Of a stretch of DNA of 64,000 bases, positions 42,288-50,977 are shown piece after piece. A program made the translations under genes and the position numbers. A model generated the notes under the pieces. The model saw only the letters and a list, made by a program, of their open reading frames with translations. It was not told the origin of the DNA and made no database searches. Source of the stretch: Kibdelosporangium persicum. GTDB lineage: Bacteria > Actinomycetota > Actinomycetes > Mycobacteriales > Pseudonocardiaceae. The stretch is from positions 1-64,000 of the forward strand of contig NZ_JAAATY010000004.1 of the NCBI RefSeq assembly GCF_013280595.1, in the 5' to 3' direction. Position 1 is the stretch's first letter, and every line of letters starts with the position of its first letter.

Positions 42288-43382
42288 ATGGGCGACGTTA
42301 TGTCCGGTCACTCCGCGCTCCGTGCTGAGGCAGTCGTCGACCTCGACGCGCTGCGGCACAACGTCGCCCTGCTCGCCGAACGGGCCAAGGTGCCTGTGAT
42401 GGCCGTCGTGAAGGCCGACGGGTACGGCCACGGCGCCGTCCAGATAGCCAAGGCAGCTCTGGAGGCAGGCGCCACCTGGCTTGGCTCGTGCTCCGCGGCC
42501 GAGGCCGTCGACCTGCGTAAGGCGGGTATCGAGGCGCCCATCCTGGCCTGGCTCTACGCGGCCGGCGAGGACCTGTCGGACGCCGTCGCGGCGGGTGTCG
42601 ACCTCGGCGTGTCCAGCCTGGACGAGCTGCGGATGGCCGAAGGCGCCCCGATCCACCTCAAGATCGACACCGGGCTGAACCGCAACGGCTGTTCCGCCGA
42701 GCAGTGGCCAGAGCTGGTCCGGGCCGCGCGTGACCACGACGTCCGGGCGATCTGGTCGCACCTCGCGTCGGCCGACGAGCCCGGCAACCCGTCCGTCGAC
42801 CGGCAGGCCGAACGGTTCGAGTGGGCGTACGAAGTCGCGCGGGCCGAGGGACTCGAGCCGATGCGGCACCTGGCGAACTCGGCGGCCACGCTGACCAGAC
42901 CGGATCTGGCGTACGACATGGTCCGTGTCGGAATCGCCATGTACGGGCTCAATCCCGTGCCGCGGCACGAGGACCTGCGGCCGGTGATGACCTTCCGGTC
43001 CAGTGTGGCCGGTGTGAAACGCATCCACGCCGGGGAAGGCGTGTCCTACGGGCACACGTGGATCGCCGAGCGGGACACCACGCTGGCGCTCGTGCCGGTC
43101 GGCTATGCGGACGGCGTGCCGCGCGGGCTTTCCGGGCGGCTGGAGGTCTTCGTCGCCGGACAGCGGCAGCCTGTGGCCGGCCGGGTCTGCATGGACCAGA
43201 TCGTCGTGGACTGCGGTGACGACAAGGTGTCCCCGGGTGACGAGGTGATCCTGTTCGGACCGGGTGACCGGGGCGAGCCGACGGCCCGGGAGTGGGCCGA
43301 CAAGCTGGGCACCATCGACTACGAGATCGTCACCAACATGTACCGGCCGCGGGTCCGCCGCCGCTACCTGGGAGCGCGATGA
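42288..43382 (+). CDS. alr: Alanine racemase
   Basis: 364 residues (ATG at 42288; ATG at 42300 is also possible). PLP enzyme giving D-alanine for peptidoglycan. The PLP Lys is in VMAVVKADGYGHGA, the catalytic Tyr in GEGVSYGHTWIAERDT, and KIDTGLNRNG and GRVCMDQIVVD are the usual conserved parts. The stop overlaps the next start (ATGA), so alr, the hydrolase and tsaE form one operon. Confidence 0.96.
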   Translation: MGDVMSGHSALRAEAVVDLDALRHNVALLAERAKVPVMAVVKADGYGHGAVQIAKAALEAGATWLGSCSAAEAVDLRKAGIEAPILAWLYAAGEDLSDAVAAGVDLGVSSLDELRMAEGAPIHLKIDTGLNRNGCSAEQWPELVRAARDHDVRAIWSHLASADEPGNPSVDRQAERFEWAYEVARAEGLEPMRHLANSAATLTRPDLAYDMVRVGIAMYGLNPVPRHEDLRPVMTFRSSVAGVKRIHAGEGVSYGHTWIAERDTTLALVPVGYADGVPRGLSGRLEVFVAGQRQPVAGRVCMDQIVVDCGDDKVSPGDEVILFGPGDRGEPTAREWADKLGTIDYEIVTNMYRPRVRRRYLGAR

Positions 43383-44467
43383 ACGGCCGGGTCGCGGGTC
43401 TGATCGGCGGTGCGATCGGCGTCGTGGCGACGGGCGCCGCCATCGGGACTGCTGTCGTTCGGTCGAAACGCCGCGATATAGCGGACATGTACGCCGACGA
43501 GCCGTTGGGGCTGCTGCCGCCGAGCCGGACGAGCACGGTCGCGGCGGACGACGGCGTGCCTTTGTCGGTCGAGGAAGTGGACCCTGACGACGGCGGCACC
43601 CCGGAGATCACCGTCGTTCTGGTGCACGGCTTCGCGGTGAACCGCAAGTCGTGGCACTTCCAGCGCCGGATGTTCGCCGAGCAGACCGATCCGCGCGTCC
43701 GGCAGGTGCTCTACGACCAGCGCAGCCACGGCAAGTCGGCCAGGGCGAGCGAAGCGACCAGCACGATCGACCAACTGGGCCGGGATCTGGCCGCGGTGCT
43801 GCGCGCGATGGTGCCGAAGGGCCCGATCGTCCTCGTCGGGCACTCGATGGGCGCGATGACGGTCATCGCGTTGGCCGAGCAGGAACCCGACCTGTTCGCC
43901 GACCGCATCCGTGGCGTGGCGCTGATCGGCACGTCCGCGGGCGAGATCGGCGCGAGTGGCCTGCCCCGGCCGTTGCTGTCCCGCTACAACCCGTTGACCA
44001 GGGGCGTCGGCACACTGGCCGACTGGCAGCCCGGCCTCGTCGAACTGGTCCGGGCGGCTGGCGGCCAGCTGACCCGGCGCGCGGTCCGGTTGATCGCGTT
44101 CGGCAGCCGCGGTGTCAGTCCCCGCCTGGTGGACTTCATGATGGAGATGCTCGACGTGACCCCGGTGCGGGTGCTCGCCGACTTCATCGACACGCTCGGC
44201 AGCCACAACCGGTACAAGGCCCTGGCCGGTCTGCAGCACTGTTACGTGCTCGTGCTGAGCGGCGACCGGGACCGGATGACGCCGTTCTCGCACGCGGAGC
44301 GGATCGCCGAGGAGTTGCCGGACGCGAAGCTGGTCCGGTTACGCGGGGCCGGGCACATGGTGATCCTGGAACAACCCGATCAGGTCAACGCGCACCTGAT
44401 CGATCTGGTTCGGCAGTGCGCCAGCGGTCGTGGCGCGGGACGTAGATGGTGGCGGCGCAGGGCATGA
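43379..44467 (+). CDS. Alpha/beta hydrolase with N-terminal membrane segment
   Basis: 362 residues. An N-terminal hydrophobic helix (VAGLIGGAIGVVATGAAIGTAVV) is followed by an alpha/beta hydrolase domain: oxyanion HGFAVNRKSW, nucleophile LVGHSMGAMTV, Asp in LSGDRDRMTPF and His in LRGAGHMVILEQP. Found between alr and tsaE as in other actinobacteria. Substrate unknown. Coupled by ATGA overlap to alr and by 22-base overlap to tsaE. Confidence 0.9.
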   Translation: MNGRVAGLIGGAIGVVATGAAIGTAVVRSKRRDIADMYADEPLGLLPPSRTSTVAADDGVPLSVEEVDPDDGGTPEITVVLVHGFAVNRKSWHFQRRMFAEQTDPRVRQVLYDQRSHGKSARASEATSTIDQLGRDLAAVLRAMVPKGPIVLVGHSMGAMTVIALAEQEPDLFADRIRGVALIGTSAGEIGASGLPRPLLSRYNPLTRGVGTLADWQPGLVELVRAAGGQLTRRAVRLIAFGSRGVSPRLVDFMMEMLDVTPVRVLADFIDTLGSHNRYKALAGLQHCYVLVLSGDRDRMTPFSHAERIAEELPDAKLVRLRGAGHMVILEQPDQVNAHLIDLVRQCASGRGAGRRWWRRRA

Positions 44468-44934
44468 TCTCCCTTCCAACTCCGGACGACACAGTCGAGT
44501 TCGGACAGCGGCTCGGCAGGCTACTGGGCGCGGGCGACCTGGTGTTGCTCGCCGGCCCGCTCGGTGCCGGGAAAACCGTGCTGGTCCGCGGAATCGCGGC
44601 AGGTCTCGGCGTCAAGGGCCGGGTCAGCTCGCCGACGTTCGTGATCGAGCGGGTGCACAAGCCAGGGCACGAAGGCGGCGTTCCGCTCGTGCACGTGGAC
44701 GCGTACCGGCTGATCGGGCACGTCGAGGAGGTCGACGACCTCGACCTGGACTCGGACCTCACCGAGGCGGCGGTCGTGATCGAGTGGGGCGAGGGCCTCG
44801 CCGAGCAACTGGCCGACGACTACCTGGTGGTACGCCTGGAAAGGCGCCCGGACGACACCCGGATCGCCCACCTGGAACCACACGGCGCCTGGACCCGGCG
44901 CCTGAACCTGCTCGTGAGTGGTTATCCGGGTTAG
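44446..44934 (+). CDS. tsaE: tRNA t6A biosynthesis ATPase TsaE
   Basis: 162 residues; an alternative ATG at 44464 would overlap the upstream stop as ATGA. The Walker A is in LAGPLGAGKTVLVRGIA, the switch-like threonine in SSPTFVIERVHK, and the later motif in VIEWGEGLAEQL. TsaE hydrolyses ATP to support TsaB-TsaD in making N6-threonylcarbamoyladenosine at tRNA position 37. The last eight codons and the TAG stop lie inside a copy of the 46-bp palindrome. Here tsaE is parted from tsaB by about 10 kb. Confidence 0.94.
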   Translation: MVAAQGMISLPTPDDTVEFGQRLGRLLGAGDLVLLAGPLGAGKTVLVRGIAAGLGVKGRVSSPTFVIERVHKPGHEGGVPLVHVDAYRLIGHVEEVDDLDLDSDLTEAAVVIEWGEGLAEQLADDYLVVRLERRPDDTRIAHLEPHGAWTRRLNLLVSGYPG

Positions 44935-44956
44935 AACACGGAAAAACACTCACGAG
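44911..44956. repeat. 46-bp palindromic element, copy 1
   Basis: Ends CTCGTGAGTG and CACTCACGAG, centre GGGTTAGAACAC; inner arms are imperfect in this copy. It spans the tsaE stop (TAG at 44932-44934) and the stop of the converging Lrp gene (TGA on the minus strand at 44950-44952). Copies 2 and 3 lie at 61210 and 61775. It may act as a terminator for both genes. Confidence 0.88.
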
Positions 44957-45912
44957 GTGACCAGGGTGGCGCCGCGCTTGACGGTGCGGATCACCGGGAC
45001 TGTCTCGATGTGGTTGATCGCCTTGAGCGAGGCGACTTTGGTGGTCAGGTACCGGTAGAAAGCCGGGACGTCACGGCACACGACCGCGGCGACCAGGTTG
45101 GTGGTCCCGGTCGTCGCGCCGGCGAAGGCGACTTCCGGGTGCCCGGCCAGCGCTTCGCCGATGTCCGCGATCTCCGCGGGCGGCACGGACATCCACATCA
45201 TCGCTTCACACGTGAAGCCGAGCATGCGTGTGTCCATGTCCACGTCGAAGAACAAGGCGCCGATGTCCCGCAGGTGCTCCAGCCGTCTGCGCACGGTCGA
45301 CTCCGACCAGCCGGTGGCCTCGGCCAGTTCGGTGAATCCGGCCCGGCCGTCCTGCTCCAGCAGGGCGAGCATGCGGTGGTCGGCCTCCGCCAAGGTGACC
45401 ACTTCGTCGGTCGGGTGGATCCGCGGCCGTAGCCGGGCGGCCTGCTCCTCGGGCAGGCTGTCGACCAGCCCGAGGTGCCCGGCGGGCCCACCGAAGAACA
45501 CGTGCAGCAGGCTGTGCGCGGTCACGTCGTTCACCCTCGGTGTGCGGGGAAGCTGCCGCAGGAGAAAGGTGTCCGTGTCCTCCGCGTTGCGCGACTGCGC
45601 GACGCACCCGATCTCGGTACCGCCGGAGTACAGCCGCACCCAGTAGGTGTCCGCCCGCCGGGCCAGCGCGGACGCGACGGGCACAGCCGTGGCCGGTGCG
45701 CACTTGATCCGGACGAACCACCGGACGTGCCCGACGCGCGGTGGGCTCGTCTGGCCGACCACGCGGACCGCGAAAGAGGCCCGCAGCCTGCGGTAACGCC
45801 GGGCGACGGTCTGATCGGACAAGCCGAGAGCGGCGGCGATCCGGCTGAACGGCGCCCGTCCGTCGATGTTCAGCGCGTGGATCAACGCCCGGTCGATCGA
45901 GTCGATTTCCAC
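44950..45912 (-). CDS. Lrp/AsnC-family regulator with two tandem modules
   Basis: 320 residues from a GTG at 45912 (start uncertain; the frame is open to 45978). Two HTH domains: DSIDRALIHALNIDGRAPFS with LGLSDQTVARRYRRLRA near the start, and ADHRMLALLEQDGRAGFTEL with TGWSESTVRRRLEHL near residue 165. Each is followed by an effector-type domain. Such double Lrp proteins are common in actinomycetes. Divergent from the MFS exporter at 46026, which it probably controls. Confidence 0.88.
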   Translation of the reverse strand: MEIDSIDRALIHALNIDGRAPFSRIAAALGLSDQTVARRYRRLRASFAVRVVGQTSPPRVGHVRWFVRIKCAPATAVPVASALARRADTYWVRLYSGGTEIGCVAQSRNAEDTDTFLLRQLPRTPRVNDVTAHSLLHVFFGGPAGHLGLVDSLPEEQAARLRPRIHPTDEVVTLAEADHRMLALLEQDGRAGFTELAEATGWSESTVRRRLEHLRDIGALFFDVDMDTRMLGFTCEAMMWMSVPPAEIADIGEALAGHPEVAFAGATTGTTNLVAAVVCRDVPAFYRYLTTKVASLKAINHIETVPVIRTVKRGATLVTS

Positions 45913-46025
45913 CAGACAACCGTAGCGAAAGTCGAAAACCGCCGCCTGGCTTCCGGTTGTGGCGATCCCGGCCGCCAAGTGGTGATCCTCGGGACTGTAT
46001 CCACAGGTGTCCTAAGGAGAACGAC

Positions 46026-47399
46026 ATGGGGAAGTGGTCGCCGCTGGTAGCGGTGTGCCTCGGCGGGTTCATCCTGCTGGTCGACGTCACGATCGTGACG
46101 ATCGCGTTGCCGGACATGGCACGCACGCTGGACGCGTCGCTCAACGGCCTGCAATGGGTCATCGACGCGTACGCCCTCGCCTTGGCCGCGCTCGTGCTCG
46201 CCAGCGGTTCGCTGGCCGACCAGATCGGCCGGAAACGGACGTATCTGGGCAGTCTGGTGGTTTTCGGTCTCGCGTCCCTCGCTTGTGGACTCGCGCCGAC
46301 CACCGGGATTCTCGTGGTCTCGCGGGCCGTGCAGGGCATCGGCGGTGCCGCGATGCTGGCCACCACGTTGGCGATCGTCAACGTCACGTACCACGGCCGG
46401 GACCGCGGCATCGCGCTCGGCGTCTGGGGCGCGGTCGCCGGTGCGGCCTCGGCGACCGGCCCGGTGGTCGGCGGCCTGCTCACCGAGTTCCTCGGCTGGC
46501 GGTGGATCTTCCTGATCAACATCCCGGTCGCGGTCGTGGCGATCTGGCTGACGGCCAAGGTCGTCAGCGAGTCCCGTAACCCGCACGCCAGGGGCGTCGA
46601 CGTGCCCGGCGTCGTGACGTTCACGGCGGGCACGGCCGCGATCACATTCGGTCTGATGGAGGCGGGTCAGCATGCCTGGGCGTCGGCCAGGGTGCTCGGC
46701 TGGATCGGTGCGGGCGTGGTGATCCTGATCGGTTTCGCCGTGCTGCAGGCGCGTAGTTCCAACGCGATGCTGGACCTCGGACTGTTCCGTCAGTGGTCGT
46801 TCCCGGTGGTCCTGCTCGCGGCCATGGCGTTCTCGTTCGCCGCGTTCGCCTACATGCCGTTCCTGTCGGTCTGGTTGCAGCAGCGGCTGGGCATGCAGGC
46901 ACTGGCCGCAGGATTGGTCCTGCTGCCCATGAGTCTGGCCGCGTTCGTGGTCGCGGGCACGGTCGGCAGGCATCTGCACTCGGTCCCGTTCCGGTACACG
47001 CTCGGTGTCGGGCTCGGTCTGATCGGCTTGGGCGCCTTACTGTTGACGACCGGTGACAGTTGGGCGGTGACGTTGCCGGGAATGCTGGTCACGGGCCTCG
47101 GCGTCGGTGTGACGGGACAGGCGTTGCCCGGCGCGATCATGGCGACCGTCCCGCACCACCGGGCCGGGATGGCCTCCGGTGCGCTGAACACCTTCCGTCA
47201 GCTCGGATTCGCTTTGGGCGTAGCGGTTCTCGGCACGGTCGTCAGCCACGCGCCGACGTTCGACCAAGGCCTCGATTCGTCCTATGTGGTCGCTGGGATC
47301 GTCGGCCTGGTGGTCGCCGTGCTCGCGGTCGCGCTGGTCCGGTCACGCAATGCCGTCCACGATCCCGAGGTCGAGCAGGTCCTGCGGGCGGAGGCGTAA
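46026..47399 (+). CDS. MFS drug exporter, DHA2-like (14-helix type)
   Basis: 457 residues with up to fourteen membrane helices. MFS motifs: LVDVTIVTIALPDMARTL, motif A as GSLADQIGRKRTYL, motif C region GVWGAVAGAASATGPVVGG, then WRWIFLINIPVAV. AAGGAG lies six bases before the ATG at 46026. Likely exports small organic compounds or antibiotics. The last 57 bases overlap the converging carboxyltransferase gene. Confidence 0.93.
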   Translation: MGKWSPLVAVCLGGFILLVDVTIVTIALPDMARTLDASLNGLQWVIDAYALALAALVLASGSLADQIGRKRTYLGSLVVFGLASLACGLAPTTGILVVSRAVQGIGGAAMLATTLAIVNVTYHGRDRGIALGVWGAVAGAASATGPVVGGLLTEFLGWRWIFLINIPVAVVAIWLTAKVVSESRNPHARGVDVPGVVTFTAGTAAITFGLMEAGQHAWASARVLGWIGAGVVILIGFAVLQARSSNAMLDLGLFRQWSFPVVLLAAMAFSFAAFAYMPFLSVWLQQRLGMQALAAGLVLLPMSLAAFVVAGTVGRHLHSVPFRYTLGVGLGLIGLGALLLTTGDSWAVTLPGMLVTGLGVGVTGQALPGAIMATVPHHRAGMASGALNTFRQLGFALGVAVLGTVVSHAPTFDQGLDSSYVVAGIVGLVVAVLAVALVRSRNAVHDPEVEQVLRAEA

Positions 47400-48590
47400 C
47401 CGATCGGCCAGCTCCGGCGCCGCACCCGGCTCGCGTTTGAGGATCGCGGCGGCCAGTTCCGGTGCGATCACGGAGAAGTACGCGTCCGGTGTGATCCACG
47501 TCCGTCCGGCTCCGGCGAGTGCCAGCGCGCCGCCGGAGCCGCCTTCGCCGATCACCAGGGTGGTCACCGGGATGTGGGCCGCGGCCACCGCGGTGAACAC
47601 ACCGGAGATCGCCGCGGCCAGTCCCGCCGACTCCGACGCGGGATCGTTGGCGGCACCCGGGGTATCGACCAGTGTCAGCACCGGAATGCCGAGGCGGTCG
47701 GCCATCGTGATCAGGCGGCTGGCCGTGCGGTACCCGGCCGCACGGGTGGCGGTTCCGGTCTGGGCGGCGAACGCGATCGAACGACCGCCTCGCCACCCGA
47801 TTCCGCACAGCATTCCCGGGTCCACGCCGCCCGCCCGGTCGCCGCTGAGCAACTCGTAGGTGTCGAAATAGGACTCCAGGTAAGCCTGGGCACGCGGGCG
47901 TCCGGTGGCACGCGCCCGGGTGACCGCCTCCCAGCCGGTGGCCGGAACCTCGGTGTTGCCCAGGGCTTTCGGGACCTCGGCGGGCTCGGGCGTACCGCCG
48001 GTCAGCAACTCCAGCCACGCGGCCACAGCAGTGGGCAGTGACTCGGACGTCACCACGGCGTCGATGAGACCGGCCTGGTATTGGCCCTCCGCTGTGAAAG
48101 CCGGATGATCCGCGTCCTCGACAGATCGCACGCGGCGACCACCGAAGGCGACTTGCGCACCGGCGACACCGAGGATGACGTCCGCGCTCGCGCCGAGCGA
48201 AGCCCACACGCCGCCGGTCGTGGGATTGCGCAGCACGGCGATGTGCGGAACGCCGCTTTCGGAGTTGAGGTGGCATTCCCGGGCCACGCGCCGCAGTTGC
48301 AGCAGCGAGAACATGCCCTCCTGCATCCGGCTGCCGCCCGTCGCGAGCAGGGAGACCACGGGCAGCCCGTGCGCGCGGGCCGTGGCCAACGCGTGCACCA
48401 GGCGGTCACCCGTGGCGGTGCCGACCGAGCCGCCGAGGAACCGGAAGTCGAACTCGATCAGCATCACGTCGGTGTCGCCGATCAGAACCTGTCCGTAGGT
48501 CACCGACTCCTCGGCGCCGGTCGCCTGTCTGGCGCGGGCGACCGATTCGGGGTAGCCCGGCCAGTCCAGCGGGTCATTGGCCGAGGGCAC
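47343..48590 (-). CDS. Fused acyl-CoA carboxyltransferase (beta plus alpha halves)
   Basis: 415 residues combining both carboxyltransferase halves. The beta part has FDFRFLGGSVGTATGDRLVH, LATGGSRMQEGMFSLLQ and NPTTGGVWASLG; the alpha part has VDTPGAANDPASESAGLAAA and IGEGGSGGALALAGA. There is no biotin carboxylase, biotin carrier or zinc finger. It follows an acyl-CoA synthetase in the same operon (17-base overlap), so it may act on malonyl-CoA or a related acyl-CoA, either as a carboxylase subunit with parts encoded elsewhere or as a decarboxylase (inference). Confidence 0.82.
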   Translation of the reverse strand: MPSANDPLDWPGYPESVARARQATGAEESVTYGQVLIGDTDVMLIEFDFRFLGGSVGTATGDRLVHALATARAHGLPVVSLLATGGSRMQEGMFSLLQLRRVARECHLNSESGVPHIAVLRNPTTGGVWASLGASADVILGVAGAQVAFGGRRVRSVEDADHPAFTAEGQYQAGLIDAVVTSESLPTAVAAWLELLTGGTPEPAEVPKALGNTEVPATGWEAVTRARATGRPRAQAYLESYFDTYELLSGDRAGGVDPGMLCGIGWRGGRSIAFAAQTGTATRAAGYRTASRLITMADRLGIPVLTLVDTPGAANDPASESAGLAAAISGVFTAVAAAHIPVTTLVIGEGGSGGALALAGAGRTWITPDAYFSVIAPELAAAILKREPGAAPELADRLRLRPQDLLDLGIVDGIA

Positions 48591-49956
48591 GCTTTGTCAC
48601 CTTGCCCATGTCGTTGCGTGGCAAGGCGTCCAGGAACCGGACGACGCGCGGGCGCTTGTGCGGCGTGAGCAACGTGGCCACGTGGTCGATCAGATCCTGC
48701 TCAGCGGGCTTGTCACCCGCGGGCACAATCCAGGCCACGATCCGCTCACCGAGGTCCTCGTCCGGTTCGCCGGTCACCGCGGCCTCGGCCACCGCCGGAT
48801 GCTCCAGCAGGACGTTCTCGATCTCCCCGGCGCCGATCTTGTAGCCCCCGCTCTTGATCAGGTCGGTGGCCCGGCGGCCGACGATCCTGACGTAGCCGTC
48901 CGGGTCCACAGTGGCCACATCACCAGTGCGGAACCAGCCGTCCCGCAACGCTTGCGCGGTCGCGTCCGGACGGTTGAGGTATTCCAGGAACAGGTTCGGC
49001 CCGCGCACCTCGATCTCGCCGATCTCCCCGTCCGGCAACGGGTTTCCCTGCTCGTCGACGATCCGCAGGTCGACGCCGTCCACCGGCGGGCCGACCGTGC
49101 CCGGCCTGCGTTCCCCGTCCGCTCGGACACTGCAGTTCATCAGCGTTTCGGTCATCCCGTAACGCTCGACGATCCGCTGCCCGGTGGCCTTGAAGACGCG
49201 TTCGTGATCGCTGGCCGGCAGGGCCGCCGAGCCCGACACCAGCAGCCTCGCCCGACCGATTGCCTGGGCCAGTTGAGGATTCGCTTCGGCGTCGGTCGCG
49301 AGCCGGTGGTACATCGTGGGAACGCCGAACATCATCGTGGCGTCACCGGCGAGTTCCCGGGCGACGGCCTCGGTGGAGAACCTGCCGATGTGCCGCACTG
49401 ATCCGCCACGCCGCAACGGGCCGACAATGCCCAGGATCAGGCCGTGCACGTGAAAGAGCGGCAGCCCGTGCACCAGGATGTCGTCCCGCGTCCACTGCCA
49501 GGCCGTCGCCAGCGAGTCCAAATTGGACTTTATGGCCCGGTGGGGCAGCACAACGCCTTTGGGCGGGCCGGTCGTGCCGGACGTGTAGACGATGAACGCG
49601 GGATGTTCGTCCGGGACGTCGAAGCCGGGCAGCGGTGCGGACGCGGTGATGTCGATGTCCGCCTCACGCAGAATCACGTCCGGTGAACTGTCGGCGAGGA
49701 TGTGGTCGAGTTCGCGGGAACCGATCTTCGGGTTGATCGGGATCACCGGGATTCCGGTGACCAGAGCGCCGACCACGGCCACCGCGGTCTGGACCGTCGG
49801 TGCCGCCCACACGGCGACCCGCGCCTTGCCCTTGATCTGCGCGGCGACGGCGCCCGCTGCCCCGGCCAGTTGCCGGTAGGTCAGGTCCACCTTGCCTGCT
49901 GGACCGTCGAAGCGCAGTGCGGGGCGGTCGGAAGCCCGGGTCAGCTCACCAAACAT
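48574..49956 (-). CDS. Acyl-CoA synthetase, MatB (malonyl-CoA synthetase)-like
   Basis: 460 residues from the ATG at 49956. ANL adenylate-forming enzyme: P-loop-like FIVYTSGTTGPPKGVVL, VERYGMTETLMNC, GWFRTGDVATVDPDGYVRIV and the catalytic Lys in LPRNDMGKVTKRAL. The compact N-terminus and sequence style resemble MatB, which activates malonate. Middle gene of an SDR-synthetase-carboxyltransferase operon. The exact acid is not fixed by motif alone. Confidence 0.86.
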   Translation of the reverse strand: MFGELTRASDRPALRFDGPAGKVDLTYRQLAGAAGAVAAQIKGKARVAVWAAPTVQTAVAVVGALVTGIPVIPINPKIGSRELDHILADSSPDVILREADIDITASAPLPGFDVPDEHPAFIVYTSGTTGPPKGVVLPHRAIKSNLDSLATAWQWTRDDILVHGLPLFHVHGLILGIVGPLRRGGSVRHIGRFSTEAVARELAGDATMMFGVPTMYHRLATDAEANPQLAQAIGRARLLVSGSAALPASDHERVFKATGQRIVERYGMTETLMNCSVRADGERRPGTVGPPVDGVDLRIVDEQGNPLPDGEIGEIEVRGPNLFLEYLNRPDATAQALRDGWFRTGDVATVDPDGYVRIVGRRATDLIKSGGYKIGAGEIENVLLEHPAVAEAAVTGEPDEDLGERIVAWIVPAGDKPAEQDLIDHVATLLTPHKRPRVVRFLDALPRNDMGKVTKRALGQ

Positions 49957-49985
49957 GCAAGCCACTATGCCGGGACGGCGTGTGA

Positions 49986-50879
49986 TCAGCCCAGTGTGGT
50001 GAGAGACACCTCCCACAACCGCTCGGCCGTCTCCAGGTTGAGCGCGTACGGCGCGATGCCGTTGAACTCACCTTGCTGGTGCGGCTTGGCCTCGGCGCAG
50101 TCCTCGAAGTACTTGCCGCCGACACCGTCCAGCCGCGGCGAAGTGGCGACGTAGACGGACGTGGCCGCGCCCTGGGCAGGTGTCTTGCGGAAGGCTGAAG
50201 CGCCGACCTCGGTGCGGATCCGATCAATGTCCTCCTGCCTCATGTGCCGCTGCAGATTGGTCACGATGGAGCCCGGGTGCAGCGCGTTGGTGAAGATCCC
50301 GGCGTCTGCCCAACGCCGCGTGGCCTCGACGGCGAACAGGATGTTGGCCGTCTTGGACTGCCCGTAACCCAGGTACGGCGTGTACACGCGGTGCTCGAAG
50401 TGGATGTCGTCGAAGACGATCGGGGAGAAGAGGTGCCCGGTGGAGGAGACGGACACGATGCGGGCGCCGTCCGCGGCGGCGAGCGCCGGGTACAACCCGG
50501 TGGCCAGCGCGAAGTGGCCGAGGTGGTTCGTGGCGAACTGCAGCTCCCAGCCTTCCGGCGTCCGGGTGAGCGGCGGCGCCATCACCCCGGCGTTGTTGAT
50601 CAGCAGGTGCAGCGGGCCTGCCCAGTTCCGCGTGAAGGCTTTGACCGACTGCTGGTCGGTGAGATCCAGCGGGGCGACGTGGGCCTTGATCTCGTCGGCG
50701 ATCTGCTGCGCTGCCTTGACGTCGCGTGCCGCGATGATGACTTCCGCGCCCGCCTTGGCGAGCGCGCGGGCGGTCTCGATGCCGATCCCGGAGGCGCCGC
50801 CGGTCACGACGGCACGCCTGCCGGTGAGGTCGATTCCGGCGATGACCTCGTCGGCGGTGCTGGCCTGGCCGAATGTCAT
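49986..50879 (-). CDS. Short-chain dehydrogenase/reductase
   Basis: 297 residues. Cofactor loop VVTGGASGIGIETARAL, NNAGVMAPP, catalytic Ser in IVSVSSTGHLF and Y-G-Q-S-K at the active site. The long form resembles retinol-dehydrogenase-like SDRs. First gene of the operon leading to the MatB-like and carboxyltransferase genes; divergent from the TetR gene with two operators between them. Confidence 0.9.
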   Translation of the reverse strand: MTFGQASTADEVIAGIDLTGRRAVVTGGASGIGIETARALAKAGAEVIIAARDVKAAQQIADEIKAHVAPLDLTDQQSVKAFTRNWAGPLHLLINNAGVMAPPLTRTPEGWELQFATNHLGHFALATGLYPALAAADGARIVSVSSTGHLFSPIVFDDIHFEHRVYTPYLGYGQSKTANILFAVEATRRWADAGIFTNALHPGSIVTNLQRHMRQEDIDRIRTEVGASAFRKTPAQGAATSVYVATSPRLDGVGGKYFEDCAEAKPHQQGEFNGIAPYALNLETAERLWEVSLTTLG

Positions 50880-50906
50880 GGTCCGTCCCTACGGATAGAA
50901 TTGAAA

Positions 50907-50952
50907 CGGAGGAACCTCCGCTACCTCGCCAGGCTATACGGAGGCTCCTCCG
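50907..50952. promoter_or_regulatory. Two perfect CGGAGG-N2-CCTCCG palindromes, TetR operators
   Basis: Perfect dyads at 50907-50920 (spacer AA) and 50939-50952 (spacer CT), centres 32 bp apart, about three helical turns. They lie in the 98-bp gap between the SDR operon and its divergent TetR gene, a strong picture of paired TetR sites. The second lies 26 bases before the TetR start. Confidence 0.75.
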
Positions 50953-50977
50953 GTTTGCAACCCGTGAAGGAGGAGCC

